From Rhodococcus sp. KRD162 (lineage in GTDB: Bacteria > Actinomycetota > Actinomycetes > Mycobacteriales > Mycobacteriaceae), in NCBI RefSeq assembly GCF_017168335.1, contig NZ_JABFAU010000004.1, forward strand, positions 144,210 through 208,209: DNA of 64,000 nt, read 5' to 3'. The translations under genes and the position numbers were made by a program. Of this stretch, positions 34,889 through 44,147 are shown piece after piece. How positions within the stretch are numbered: position 1 is the first letter of the stretch; every line of letters begins with the position of its first letter. The notes under the pieces are model-generated. The model was not told the origin of the DNA, searched no databases, and worked only from the letters and a program-made list of their open reading frames with translations.

Positions 34889-34949
34889 GTGTGTGATCGG
34901 CCCGAGCGGCCGACCGGACGCACACCCTCGACAGGTTAGGGTGATTTCC

Positions 34950-36083
34950 GTGTCTGACAAAGTCTCCCGCGCGAGGAACGTCGTCGACGAAATCGAATCA
35001 TGGGTGGACAGCGAGGCGTTGGCCACCTTGTTGGCACTCATCCATGCGGAAGGGCAGCCCGACGACGTCGACGACTCGCCATGGCTCCATCTGAACGAGC
35101 AACTGCCGGAGTGGCTGCTGGAACTCCTCGCCGAGGGTTCGGTACCTGCAGACCAGGATCCATCCCTGCAGCTACTCAACCGACTGATCAACCTCGAGAA
35201 GAGGGCGGCAGACGACTTCAACTTCCGAGGGCGAGCCGGCCAGGTCTATAAGGAACGTTCCGAAGCCGCCACCGCCGACTTCGATCCCGATACTCGTGCA
35301 CGGGTACTCGATCTGACGACGCAGTTGGGTCTCGTCGAACCGACTCCTCCGAAACATCAGGCGTACGACATGACGCTGGTGCTTGGCGGCGGATTCAATT
35401 CGCCCCTCCTTCGGAGCAAGTACGCGGCATCGCTTGAAGCACGAGGAATCGACCTCGGCGAGTTGTATTTTCTCGGCAGCCCGCGGTTCTTGATCACCGG
35501 AGACACCCCGGAGGAGCCCGTCACATCGCTGTACGCCCCCGGCGCGACGGACGAGTTCGGGCTCCTGCAAGCGGCTGCTGAGTCGGAGTTCGGCTTCTCC
35601 TCGGCCCCTGTCGACCTCCTGTGTGGATGCTCCTCGACGTCGGCTATCTGTCCTCGGTGGCGACATGATGTCGTCGACGGCAATACCGCAGATGTGCCAC
35701 CCGAGTACACACACGAGAGATCCGCGGAACTGACGTCGGCCGACGGCCGGCATCGGGGATCGGTCATCTCGGCGAGTACGAGTCGACCTCCCTACCGACC
35801 CGACACATCGGATACATACGCGCTGTGGGCGAAGTATGCAAATCCACACAACGGCCAGAAGGTCCTCACGGTCACCACTCAGGTATTCGTCCCATTCCAG
35901 CGATTCGACGGACTTCGGCGCCTCTACCTCACCCGTGGTCTCGACCTGGACGCAGTCGGATTCGGTGCCGAGTGGGGAGACCGTCCCCAAACCGCCGAAT
36001 ATCTGCTGCAGGAGACCTTGTCCGCGATCAGGTCTGCACGACGGTTGCTGGTCGATGCCGTCGAAGTTGTCGTGGGCGGTTGA
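34950..36083 (+). CDS. YdcF/DUF218-like protein with extra N-terminal domain
   Basis: 377 residues from GTG 34950 (another GTG at 34941 is possible). Residues 1-130 are helical and acidic without a family I know. From about residue 141 the pattern MTLVLGGGFNSPLLRSKYAASL, LYFLGSPR, a GATDEFGLLQAA motif, VLTVTTQVFVPFQRFDGLRRLYL recalls the DUF218/YdcF fold, which binds nucleotide-like ligands. No membrane segment or signal, unlike ElyC/SanA members. It lies after the terminator, so it has its own promoter. It could belong to the island or to the backbone. Confidence 0.7.
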   Translation: MSDKVSRARNVVDEIESWVDSEALATLLALIHAEGQPDDVDDSPWLHLNEQLPEWLLELLAEGSVPADQDPSLQLLNRLINLEKRAADDFNFRGRAGQVYKERSEAATADFDPDTRARVLDLTTQLGLVEPTPPKHQAYDMTLVLGGGFNSPLLRSKYAASLEARGIDLGELYFLGSPRFLITGDTPEEPVTSLYAPGATDEFGLLQAAAESEFGFSSAPVDLLCGCSSTSAICPRWRHDVVDGNTADVPPEYTHERSAELTSADGRHRGSVISASTSRPPYRPDTSDTYALWAKYANPHNGQKVLTVTTQVFVPFQRFDGLRRLYLTRGLDLDAVGFGAEWGDRPQTAEYLLQETLSAIRSARRLLVDAVEVVVGG

Positions 36084-36192
36084 CTAAATACTGTGCGAAC
36101 TGGCCGGATAAGCCCGTGAATACGGTGTGAATCTACGCGCACCACAGCTTTCGATGGTGGTTCACGTATTTGACCCAGGTACGTTGGATAAC

Positions 36193-37452
36193 GTGCATGA
36201 GCAGGTAGAACAGACAAAACGGACGCGCGCGGTGTGGTTGGTCGCCGTGCTCGTCGCCTTGGTGGCACTCGTGGCGGGGTGCACCGTCGGATCGGGCGAG
36301 GGCGGCTCGGGTAGCTCGGCCCCCACCACCGAGGCACCGCCCGTCGCGCAGGTGACCGAGAACCCGGTCGCCGGTGCCGACGACGTCAGTCCCATCGCAC
36401 CGATCTCGGTGACCGTGACGAGCGGAACGCTCACCGAGGTCGCTCTCACCAACCCCAACGGCAAGGTCGTCGAAGGGGCGCTCTCGCCCGACAAGACCTC
36501 GTACGCCATCACCGAACCTCTCGGCTACGGCGTGAAATACACGTGGTCCGGCTCTGCCGTCGGCTCGGACAACAAGACAGTGCCTGTCGAGGGCAGCTTC
36601 ACCACCGTCGAGCCGGACAGTCGAACCGCGGTGAGCACCAACATCGGCGACGGCCAGGAGGTGGGCATCGCTGCGCCGATCATTCTGCAGTTCGATTCGT
36701 CCATCGCGGACAAGGCCGCCGTCGAGAAAGCACTGACGGTGACCACCAATCCGCCGACTCCGGGTGCCTGGGCCTGGTTCCCGGACGACAACGGCTCACG
36801 CATCCACTGGCGACCGACCAACTACTGGGTTCCCGGCACCACCGTGTCGGTGGACGCGAAGCTGTACGGCGTGAACTACGGCGACGGTGCCTACGGGGCG
36901 GCCGACCTCACCTTGAACTTCAGTATCGGACGCAGTCAGATCGTCGTCGCCGACGCGACCAGCCATCGCATGCAGGTGGTACGCGACGGCCAGACCATCA
37001 TGGACATTCCCGTCAGCTACGGCGAGGGCAACGAGGACCGCAACGTCACCCGCAGCGGTATCCACGTCGTCACCGAGAAGCACGAGGACTTTCTGATGTC
37101 CAACCCGCCGTTCTACGAGAACGTGCGCGAGCGGTGGGCGGTGCGTATCTCCAACAACGGCGAGTTCATCCACGCCAATCCGTTGACCACAGGGGTACAA
37201 GGCGCATCGAACGTCACCAACGGCTGTATCAACCTCTCCACCGAGGATGCGCAGCAGTACTTCGGCACGGCGATGTACGGCGACCCCGTCGAGGTGACCG
37301 GAACCCGCATCGACCTCTCGGCGGCCGACGGCGATCTGTACGACTGGACCATCGATTGGCCGACCTGGCAATCGATGTCGGCTCTTCCTGCCGGCGGTGC
37401 GAGCGCAACCACGACACCTGCGACTTCGCCTGCACCCGCGCCCGCCGGCTGA
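36193..37452 (+). CDS. L,D-transpeptidase lipoprotein (LprQ/Ldt type)
   Basis: 419 residues. Lipobox ends at Cys30 (VALVAGC); two Ig-like beta domains follow, then the YkuD catalytic domain with FIHANP (His) and TNGCINLS (catalytic Cys345). It forms 3-3 cross-links in peptidoglycan at the cell surface. GTG 36193 is the likely start, since the preceding codons lack homology. Next genes (SDR, ROK, mshA, ybjN) follow the order Rv0483-Rv0487 of M. tuberculosis, where Rv0483 is LprQ. Pro/Ala/Thr-rich C-terminal tail. Confidence 0.92.
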   Translation: MHEQVEQTKRTRAVWLVAVLVALVALVAGCTVGSGEGGSGSSAPTTEAPPVAQVTENPVAGADDVSPIAPISVTVTSGTLTEVALTNPNGKVVEGALSPDKTSYAITEPLGYGVKYTWSGSAVGSDNKTVPVEGSFTTVEPDSRTAVSTNIGDGQEVGIAAPIILQFDSSIADKAAVEKALTVTTNPPTPGAWAWFPDDNGSRIHWRPTNYWVPGTTVSVDAKLYGVNYGDGAYGAADLTLNFSIGRSQIVVADATSHRMQVVRDGQTIMDIPVSYGEGNEDRNVTRSGIHVVTEKHEDFLMSNPPFYENVRERWAVRISNNGEFIHANPLTTGVQGASNVTNGCINLSTEDAQQYFGTAMYGDPVEVTGTRIDLSAADGDLYDWTIDWPTWQSMSALPAGGASATTTPATSPAPAPAG

Positions 37453-37465
37453 GTGCGTCGCGCGC

Positions 37466-38221
37466 TCAGTCGCGGGCGAAGCGCCCCGGACCGGCCTGAT
37501 CACGCGGCTTGATGATGATCTGGTCGATGTCGACGTGTGACGGCCTCGAGGCGACGAAGCCGATGACCTCGGCGATATCGCTTGCGACCAGCGGCGTGAT
37601 TCCCCGGTACACGGCGTCCGCCTTGGCGGCGTCGCCGTCGAAGCGGACGAGAGAGAACTCGGTTTCCACCGCGCCCGGTGCCACCTCGGTCAACCGCACC
37701 GGCTTCCCGAGCAGTTCGCCGCGCAGGGTGCGATGCAGCACGGCCTGAGCATGTTTGGCGGAGGTGTAGCCCGAACCGTTGTCGTAGGCCTCGAACGCTG
37801 CAACCGAGGTGATCGTGACGATCAGGCCGTCGCCGGAATCGATCAGCTTGGGCAGCAGGGACTTCGTGATCCGGAGTGTGCCGAGGACGTTCGTCTCCCA
37901 CATCCAGCGCCAGTCGTCGAGGTCGGCGTCGATCACCGGAGCCAATCCCTTGGCACCGCCTGCATTGTTGATCAGCACGTCGACGCGGGGAATCACCGAG
38001 GTGAATGCGGCCACCGAATCCTCGTCGGTGACATCGAGTTCCAGTGCGGTACCGCCGATTTCCGAGGCCAACTCCTCGAGTCGGTCCAGTCGGCGGGCGC
38101 CGATGACGACGTGGAACCCGTCGGCTGCGAGCTGGCGTGCGGTGGCCGCGCCGATGCCGGAGCTCGCTCCGGTGACGACGGCGATTCGGGAATCGGGTGC
38201 GATGTGTTCGGACGAGGTCAT
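37466..38221 (-). CDS. SDR-family NAD(P)-dependent oxidoreductase
   Basis: 251 residues of the classical short-chain dehydrogenase fold: VVTGASSGIGAATARQL cofactor loop, VLINNAGG, Ser in VTITSVAA, and YTSAK (catalytic Tyr-x3-Lys). Convergent with the transpeptidase gene, 13 bases apart, and positional match to Rv0484c. Substrate unknown. Confidence 0.92.
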   Translation of the reverse strand: MTSSEHIAPDSRIAVVTGASSGIGAATARQLAADGFHVVIGARRLDRLEELASEIGGTALELDVTDEDSVAAFTSVIPRVDVLINNAGGAKGLAPVIDADLDDWRWMWETNVLGTLRITKSLLPKLIDSGDGLIVTITSVAAFEAYDNGSGYTSAKHAQAVLHRTLRGELLGKPVRLTEVAPGAVETEFSLVRFDGDAAKADAVYRGITPLVASDIAEVIGFVASRPSHVDIDQIIIKPRDQAGPGRFARD

Positions 38222-38266
38222 GGCTCGATTCTATGCCGGTCGACCACGACGCCGATGCGGCGGCGA

Positions 38267-38295
38267 TTGGCCAACGAGCGGGCAGGTGCTAATTT
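38267..38295 (+). promoter_or_regulatory. Sigma-A-like promoter giving a leaderless message
   Basis: TTGGCC (38267-38272), 17-base spacer, TAATTT (38290-38295). Expected transcription start is at 38302-38303, exactly at the ATG of the leader ORF (38303). Confidence 0.55.
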
Positions 38296-38302
38296 TGCAG
38301 GC

Positions 38303-38416
38303 ATGTCGGCTTCCGAGACCACCGCGATGCGGGTCACCTATGTGACGGCGTCCCTCGGTGCTCGCTTGCCGCTTCCTCGTGAACTGTGTTGTCTCGGCGC
38401 AGGAACCTGTCTCTAG
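38303..38416 (+). CDS. Putative leaderless leader peptide with Cys-rich end
   Basis: 37 codons (MSASETTAMRVTYVTASLG...), ending PRELCCLGAGTCL then TAG. All three Cys codons are TGT, the rarer choice in this GC-rich genome, and lie in the last ten codons. No ribosome site, but a promoter is placed so that translation begins at the first base. Cys-rich leaderless upstream ORFs are known to mediate cysteine-responsive attenuation in mycobacteria. Here the downstream genes are the ROK regulator and, further on, mshA of cysteine-containing mycothiol synthesis. The attenuation role is inferred. Confidence 0.5.
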   Translation: MSASETTAMRVTYVTASLGARLPLPRELCCLGAGTCL

Positions 38417-38553
38417 CCGTTCGAGCTACAGACAGTCGATTGGATGCGGTCGCCCTTCGTGGCCGCCGCATCGACCCCTGACCTGCATCGCTTCGCCCTG
38501 TCGGCGCTGTCGTCCCGCGCCGAACAGGCACAACTGCTGAGGATCGTCGACGG

Positions 38554-39804
38554 ATGTCTGTCACCACCGCGCATCGCCGTACTCGCCCCGCCGCCGCGCA
38601 CCCATCGGTGCGACTGGTCGCGCCCGATCTGAGGATTGCCGGCGGCCCTGCCTCGTCCGTGCTTCGAGTCGCCTGTTCGGTGGGCCCGATCACGCGCGAC
38701 AGTGCCGCTCGCGCAACAGGGTTGAGCGTCGCCACCGTCAATCGTCAAGTATCGGCCCTGCTCGGGGCCGGGCTGCTGCGCGAGCGCGCAGACCTGACGG
38801 TGCCGGGAGCGACAGGGCGGCCCCGCGTGCCATTCGAGGTGGACCACGAAGCGTTCTCGACGATCGGCATCCACATCGGTGCCGTCAGCACCGGCATCGT
38901 CATGAGCGATCTGCGCGGCCGCGTTCTCGCTGCTGTCGAAATCCCCACCCCCGGTGGATCTTCCGAGGCAGCGCTGATGTCCATCACGCGCAGTACCTGC
39001 GCCTTCGCTGCACGCTGGCATCGCCGCACCCTGCTGTGGGTCGGGGTGGCGACCGGCGGACGCGTCGACACGGCGCGCGGCACCGTCGATCATCCTCGAC
39101 TGGGTTGGCGTGACGGACGAGTCGCCGCCGTCGTCGGCAGCGGACTCGGGGTCCCTGTCTCGGTGTCCGGGCACGTCGAAGCAATGGCCGCCGCGGAACT
39201 ACTCCTCGCCCCGGCGCCGTCGAACAGCATTGCAGCGCAGGATGGAACGTCCCTCTACGTCTATGCACGCGAGACCGCTGGAATGGCCCTGACGATCGAC
39301 GGCCGCGTCCACACGCCCGCGAGCGGGCCCGGTTCCATCGCACACCTGCCCACCGGATCCTCGGCGCTGTGCGGCTGCGGTGCTCGCGGATGCCTGGAAG
39401 CCTCCGTCGGTGACAGGGCAGTGGTCGCCGCTGCGGTGAACCGCGCAATCGTTGCCCCGCACACCCGTCCGAGTATTGCCGCGGTGTACGGCGCAGCGCA
39501 GGGCGGTTCGGAGGCAGCGCGGGAACTGCTCACCGAACGGGCCCGGATCCTGGGGCGGACGGTGGCGCTGCTGCGGGACATGTTCAATCCGGATCGCGTC
39601 GTACTCGGGGGACAGGCATTCACTGCATATCCAGCCGCGATCGTTCATGTGCGAGAGGCATTCGTGCAGCATTCGACCCTGGCACCCGGGAATGTTCGAG
39701 TGACCGGATTCGGCGACCGGGTACAGCAGTACGCCGCGACGGTGGTCTCACTGAGCGCCCTGTACTCCGATCCGCTCGCCGCGATGCGCACAGTCGCCGC
39801 GTAG
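38554..39804 (+). CDS. ROK-family regulator (Rv0485-like)
   Basis: 416 residues: N-terminal winged helix (ITRDSAARATGLSVATVNRQVSALL) followed by a ROK domain with the zinc motif CGCGARGCLEA. The sugar-kinase phosphate loop is degenerate, as expected for a regulator. Its place between an SDR and mshA matches Rv0485 of M. tuberculosis. ATG 38554 chosen; ribosome site is weak. Sugar or inositol-type ligands are possible but not shown. Confidence 0.88.
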   Translation: MSVTTAHRRTRPAAAHPSVRLVAPDLRIAGGPASSVLRVACSVGPITRDSAARATGLSVATVNRQVSALLGAGLLRERADLTVPGATGRPRVPFEVDHEAFSTIGIHIGAVSTGIVMSDLRGRVLAAVEIPTPGGSSEAALMSITRSTCAFAARWHRRTLLWVGVATGGRVDTARGTVDHPRLGWRDGRVAAVVGSGLGVPVSVSGHVEAMAAAELLLAPAPSNSIAAQDGTSLYVYARETAGMALTIDGRVHTPASGPGSIAHLPTGSSALCGCGARGCLEASVGDRAVVAAAVNRAIVAPHTRPSIAAVYGAAQGGSEAARELLTERARILGRTVALLRDMFNPDRVVLGGQAFTAYPAAIVHVREAFVQHSTLAPGNVRVTGFGDRVQQYAATVVSLSALYSDPLAAMRTVAA

Positions 39805-39814
39805 GTTGCCCGAT

Positions 39815-40666
39815 ATGAGCATCGGGACAGCAGGACCAGTTCGCCAGGCCACCGGAATCGACGGGACCAACATCGTCTACCGCGTCAGTGGTGACCCCGC
39901 GTCCCGGCCGTTGATTCTGCTGCACGGGTGGGCGCAGAGCTCGGCGTGCTGGGGATCGGGATTACTGGCCGATTTCGCGGCGCGGTACCGCGTTGTCGCC
40001 GTGGACCTGCGCGGTCACGGTTACTCCGACGCGCCGACATCGGGATACGAGGACTCGAAGAACTGGGCAGGAGACGTCGCCGCGGTACTCGCTGCAGAGG
40101 GCATCACCGCAGACGCAGTGCTGCTGGGCTGGTCCTACGGCGGGCTGGTGATCTGCGACTATCTCGCCGAACACGGATCCGATGCGGTGGCGGGCATCGT
40201 GCTCGTCGGGGCGATCACCAGCATCGGTCGCGGACAAGCAGGCGGACGCGTCGGCACCGCGATGCGGGCAGCGATCCCGGGTGCCATGGCGGAGGAGCCC
40301 AGGGTCGCCATCAAGGCACTCGGAAGTTTCGGACAGGCCCTGACCGGGCCCACCGAAGGAAAAGGAACCGAGGCACAGGCGTTGTTCGGGCTGACGCTCG
40401 CGACCCCGCCTCGGGTGCGCGCTGCCCTGTTCGATCGCACGGTCGAACACGACGACCTGCTGCGGAGCCTCGGTATCCCGGCGTTCGTGCTGCATGGAAC
40501 CGAGGACACCGTCGTCGATGTCTCGGCGGGCCGGCACGCCGAGGAGTTGATTCCGACGGCGGTGGCGTCGTTCTGGGATGGCGTCGACCACGGCCCGTTC
40601 GTGGCCGATCCGCAGCGATTCCTGACCGAGGTGGCCGGGTTCGTGGACGGTCTGGGTACGGCATGA
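39815..40666 (+). CDS. Alpha/beta hydrolase
   Basis: 283 residues: LILLHGWAQSSACW oxyanion region, VAVDLRGHGYSD, nucleophile elbow LGWSYGGLV (Ser), acid in HGTEDTVVD, and His in DGVDHGPFV. A complete catalytic triad of the fold. No signal peptide. Start ATG 39815; a TTG 9 bases earlier is also in frame. It follows the ROK gene by 10 bases and so is probably co-transcribed; it is an addition to the mycobacterial order at this locus. Confidence 0.9.
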   Translation: MSIGTAGPVRQATGIDGTNIVYRVSGDPASRPLILLHGWAQSSACWGSGLLADFAARYRVVAVDLRGHGYSDAPTSGYEDSKNWAGDVAAVLAAEGITADAVLLGWSYGGLVICDYLAEHGSDAVAGIVLVGAITSIGRGQAGGRVGTAMRAAIPGAMAEEPRVAIKALGSFGQALTGPTEGKGTEAQALFGLTLATPPRVRAALFDRTVEHDDLLRSLGIPAFVLHGTEDTVVDVSAGRHAEELIPTAVASFWDGVDHGPFVADPQRFLTEVAGFVDGLGTA

Positions 40667-40745
40667 ACGAACAGTCCGGATCATGCGCGGGGTCATTCCG
40701 GCCCGGCCGTCGGAAGGGGTAGTTCTCGAGACGTAATGTGGAGGA

Positions 40746-42089
40746 GTGCACACTGAAGACGTGACGGGACACCAGCTCAGCAGGGTCGCTGTGTTGTCGT
40801 TGCATACTTCCCCGCTGGCGCAGCCCGGTACCGGCGATGCGGGCGGGATGAACGTCTACGTACTGCAGAGTGCGAAAGAGCTGGCCAAGCGGGGCGTCGA
40901 GGTCGAGATCTTCACCCGGGCCACGGCCTCGTCCGATGCCCCGGTCGTCGAGGCTGCGCCCGGCGTGCTCGTCCGCAACATCGTCGCCGGTCCGTTCGAG
41001 GGCCTGGACAAGCACGACCTGCCCACCCAGCTCTGTGCGTTCGCGGCCGGGGTGTTGCGTGAGGAAGCTCGCCACGAGCCCGGTTACTACGACCTGGTGC
41101 ACTCCCATTACTGGCTCTCGGGCCAGGTCGGTTGGCTTGCGCGCGACCGTTGGGGAGTGCCGCTGGTGCATACCGCGCACACACTCGCCGCAGTCAAGAA
41201 CGCGTCCCTGGCTCGAGGCGACTCGCCCGAGCCCGCCGCGCGCCAGATCGGCGAGCAGCAAGTGGTCGCCGAGGCGGACCGGCTGATCGCCAACACCTCC
41301 GAGGAGGCGAAGTCCCTCGTCGAGATCTACGGGGCAGCGCAGGAATCGATCGATGTGGTTGCGCCGGGAGCCGATCTGACGCAATACAATCCGGGCGACA
41401 AACGGGCAGCTCGCGTCGCACTCGGCCTCGATCCGGACGAAGCGATCGTCGCCTTCGTCGGACGCATCCAGCCACTGAAGGCACCCGATGTGCTCATCGC
41501 TGCGGCTGCGGAAGTGCTGCAACGAGATTCGGCGATGCCACTGCGCATTCTGATCGTCGGCGGGCCGTCCGGCAGCGGGTTGGACCGGCCCGGCAGCCTG
41601 ATCGATCTGGCCGAAAGTCTCGGCATCTCGGCCAAGGTGACCTTCATTCCGCCACAACCGTCCTCGCGCCTGGTGCAGGTCTACCGGGCAGCCGACATCG
41701 TCGCCGTGCCGAGTTACAACGAGTCCTTCGGTCTGGTGGCCATCGAGGCGCAGGCCTGCGGAACTCCCGTGCTGGCAGCCGATGTCGGCGGGTTGGGTGT
41801 GGCCGTGCGGTCCGGCGAGACCGGTCGGCTGGTGCAGGGGCACCGCACCGCGGACTGGGCCGATGCGCTCTCGTCCATGCTTTCGGATTCGGCAGCATTG
41901 GCCGAGATGTCGATCGCAGCGCCGCTGCACGCGCGCAACTTCTCGTGGGAGCACACCGCGGACGGACTCATCGAGAGTTACCGGCAGGCCAGGTTCCATT
42001 TCGATCGTGGTGAGGCACCGAGCGAGTTCTCGCCGCGCCGGGTCCGAGGATTGTCGAAACTACGCAGATCAGGAGCTGTGACTGCATGA
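40746..42089 (+). CDS. mshA: D-inositol-3-phosphate glycosyltransferase (mycothiol synthesis)
   Basis: 447 residues of GT4 family. MshA transfers GlcNAc from UDP-GlcNAc to 1L-myo-inositol-1-phosphate, the first step of mycothiol synthesis. Hallmarks: [61 protein letters not shown] and [19 protein letters not shown]. The GTG at 40746 almost touches a GGAGG site, while the next in-frame GTG (40761) lies 14 bases after it, so the start is uncertain. Coupled to ybjN by ATGA. Confidence 0.97.
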   Translation: MHTEDVTGHQLSRVAVLSLHTSPLAQPGTGDAGGMNVYVLQSAKELAKRGVEVEIFTRATASSDAPVVEAAPGVLVRNIVAGPFEGLDKHDLPTQLCAFAAGVLREEARHEPGYYDLVHSHYWLSGQVGWLARDRWGVPLVHTAHTLAAVKNASLARGDSPEPAARQIGEQQVVAEADRLIANTSEEAKSLVEIYGAAQESIDVVAPGADLTQYNPGDKRAARVALGLDPDEAIVAFVGRIQPLKAPDVLIAAAAEVLQRDSAMPLRILIVGGPSGSGLDRPGSLIDLAESLGISAKVTFIPPQPSSRLVQVYRAADIVAVPSYNESFGLVAIEAQACGTPVLAADVGGLGVAVRSGETGRLVQGHRTADWADALSSMLSDSAALAEMSIAAPLHARNFSWEHTADGLIESYRQARFHFDRGEAPSEFSPRRVRGLSKLRRSGAVTA

Positions 42090-42583
42090 GCGAGACCGCC
42101 GACCTGATCGACCGGGCACTGAAAGACCGCGAACTGGACTACACGCGTCGCGGTGAGGTGTTCACCGTCGAACTGCCCGGGGAACGCAAACTGAAGACCA
42201 CGACGATGTTGACCGTCGGGCATCACGGGGTACGTATCGAAGCATTCGTCTGCCGCAAACCCGACGAGAACTTCGAGGGCGTCTACAAATACCTGCTGCG
42301 ACGTAACCGCCGCCTGTACGGGGTGCACTACACGATCGACAAGGTCGGCGACATCTACCTGGTCGGCCGAATCTCGCTGCACGCGGTCAACGGCGACGAA
42401 CTCGATCGGATTCTCGGCCAGACTCTCGAAGCCGCGGACGGCGACTTCAACACGCTCCTCGAACTGGGCTTCGCGGAGTCCATCAAGCGTGAGTGGGCGT
42501 GGCGGGTCTCGCGCGGGGAGTCGTTGGCGAATTTGAAGGCATTCGAGCATCTGGTCGACGAAGATGCCGCCGCGCAACCGTAA
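42086..42583 (+). CDS. YbjN-domain protein (Rv0487-like)
   Basis: 165 residues of the type III secretion chaperone-like YbjN fold, e.g. [53 protein letters not shown] overlap with mshA; this pair is conserved in mycolate actinobacteria. Cytoplasmic. Function is not firmly known; possibly a chaperone or mycothiol-associated factor (inference). Confidence 0.9.
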   Translation: MSETADLIDRALKDRELDYTRRGEVFTVELPGERKLKTTTMLTVGHHGVRIEAFVCRKPDENFEGVYKYLLRRNRRLYGVHYTIDKVGDIYLVGRISLHAVNGDELDRILGQTLEAADGDFNTLLELGFAESIKREWAWRVSRGESLANLKAFEHLVDEDAAAQP

Positions 42584-42641
42584 CTCGCCCGAAATGGCAC
42601 GGAGCCGTCGCCCGTAACGTCCGGTTCTTAGCCTGACATTC

Positions 42642-44072
42642 ATGACCAGGCCAGAGGATGCGCGCCCACCGGTGTTGCAGATGTTCGGTTACGGTATGCA
42701 GCACATTCTTTCGATGTTCGGTGGCGTGATCGCCGTTCCCATCATCGTCGGTGGTGCGGCCGGGCTGTCCGGGGCCGATCAAGCCCTGTTGATCTCGTGC
42801 GCCCTGTTCGTCAGTGGGGTCGCGACCGTGCTGCAGACCATCGGGATTCCTTTCTTCGGCTCGCAATTGCCACTGGTGCAAGGCATTTCGTTCGCATCGG
42901 TCTCGACGATCCTGACCATCATCGGCAGTGCCGAGGACGGACGAACCGGCCTGCGCACCGTGCTCGGGGCCGTGCTGGTGGCCGCGCTCATCGGTTTGGC
43001 GATCGCGCCGTTCTTCTCCAAGGTCGTTCGCTTCTTCCCGCCACTGGTCACCGGAAGCATCATCACCGTCATCGGACTCTCGCTGATGCCGGTGGCCGCG
43101 CGCTGGATCACCGGTCAGGAGACGGTGGGAGGTGCGCCCAATCCGAACTACCTCGACCCGGGAAACATCGGACTGGCGATGTTCACCCTCCTCGCAGTGT
43201 TGGTGATGACCAGGATCCCCGGATTGTCACGGCTGTCGATTCTGCTGGGCCTCGTGGTCGGCACCATCGCGGCGCTGATCGTCGGAAAGACGGACTTCGA
43301 CGGCGTCGGCGACGCCTCCGTGGTGGCCGTGCCGACTCCCTTCGCATTCGGGTCACCGATCTTCGCGGTCGGCGCGATCGTGTCGATGACCATCGTGATC
43401 CTGGTGATCATGGTCGAGACCACCGCAGACATCCTCGCCGTCGGCGAGGTCGTCGGAACCGACGTCGACACCAGACGCGTCGGCGACGGGTTGCGCGCCG
43501 ACATGGTGTCCTCTGCCGTGGCACCGATCTTCAACACCTTCCCGGCCACCGCCTTCGCGCAGAACGTCGGACTGGTAGCGATGACCGGTATCAAGAGTCG
43601 CTTCGTCGTCGCAGTGGGCGGTGGGGTACTGGCACTGCTCGGTCTGTCTCCGGTTCTCGCCGCCGTCGTCGGTGTCGTCCCACTTCCCGTGCTCGGTGGC
43701 GCGGGCATCGCACTGTTCGGCACCGTCGCCGCCAGCGGGATCCGCACCCTCGGCAAGGTGAACTACGACAACAATTCCAATGTGGTCATCGTGGCGGTGA
43801 CCTTGGCATTCGGCCTCATTCCCGTTGTCGCCGGCGACTTCTGGGACGAGTTCCCGGACTGGTTCGTCACCATCTTCCATTCCGGTATCAGTGCCGCCAG
43901 CATCGTGGCAGTGGTACTCAACGTATTCTTCAACGTGATCAAGCCCGGTACGCCACCGAACCCCTCGGTGGTGGCAGCGGGCCCGGCCGTGATGGTTCGT
44001 GAGGACGAAGCGAGAACACTCCGCGAAGGCGGCAGCCTCCCCGAAGATCGGGCGTCGAACAAGGATGCCTGA
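42642..44072 (+). CDS. NCS2-family nucleobase:cation symporter
   Basis: 476 residues with about 14 membrane segments. NCS2 features: the opening MFGYGMQHILSMFGGVIAVP, the QGISFASV region, IVMVETTADILAVGE with the conserved acidic residue, and NTFPATAFAQNVGLVAMTG. It probably imports uracil, xanthine or urate. It lies 58 bases after ybjN and before a nucleoside-type ABC transporter, suggesting a nucleobase/nucleoside scavenging group. Confidence 0.92.
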   Translation: MTRPEDARPPVLQMFGYGMQHILSMFGGVIAVPIIVGGAAGLSGADQALLISCALFVSGVATVLQTIGIPFFGSQLPLVQGISFASVSTILTIIGSAEDGRTGLRTVLGAVLVAALIGLAIAPFFSKVVRFFPPLVTGSIITVIGLSLMPVAARWITGQETVGGAPNPNYLDPGNIGLAMFTLLAVLVMTRIPGLSRLSILLGLVVGTIAALIVGKTDFDGVGDASVVAVPTPFAFGSPIFAVGAIVSMTIVILVIMVETTADILAVGEVVGTDVDTRRVGDGLRADMVSSAVAPIFNTFPATAFAQNVGLVAMTGIKSRFVVAVGGGVLALLGLSPVLAAVVGVVPLPVLGGAGIALFGTVAASGIRTLGKVNYDNNSNVVIVAVTLAFGLIPVVAGDFWDEFPDWFVTIFHSGISAASIVAVVLNVFFNVIKPGTPPNPSVVAAGPAVMVREDEARTLREGGSLPEDRASNKDA

Positions 44073-44147
44073 GCGAAATCCTGCGCACCCTCGCCCGCAC
44101 GAGTAGCGTCCCGAAACAATAGAAGTACATCTGAACTGGAGGACATC

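Larger units (their letters stand above)
38222..38553 (+). promoter_or_regulatory. Leader region upstream of the ROK regulator
   Basis: 332 bases between the SDR start and the ROK start. It contains a promoter (38267-38295), the Cys-rich leader ORF (38303-38416), and about 137 bases after it in which I see no perfect hairpin. A 63-codon open frame (38444-38632) overlaps the ROK start and is probably not a gene. Confidence 0.5.

Noticed and set aside
34893..34949. Upstream extension of the DUF218-like protein to an earlier start
   Set aside because: The extra residues (IGPSGRPDAHPRQ) come directly after the terminator stem and are not protein-like; GTG 34950 or 34941 fits better.
38444..38632. 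63-codon ORF overlapping the ROK start
   Set aside because: Overlaps the ROK gene in another frame and shows no recognisable motif; may only reflect GC-rich composition.
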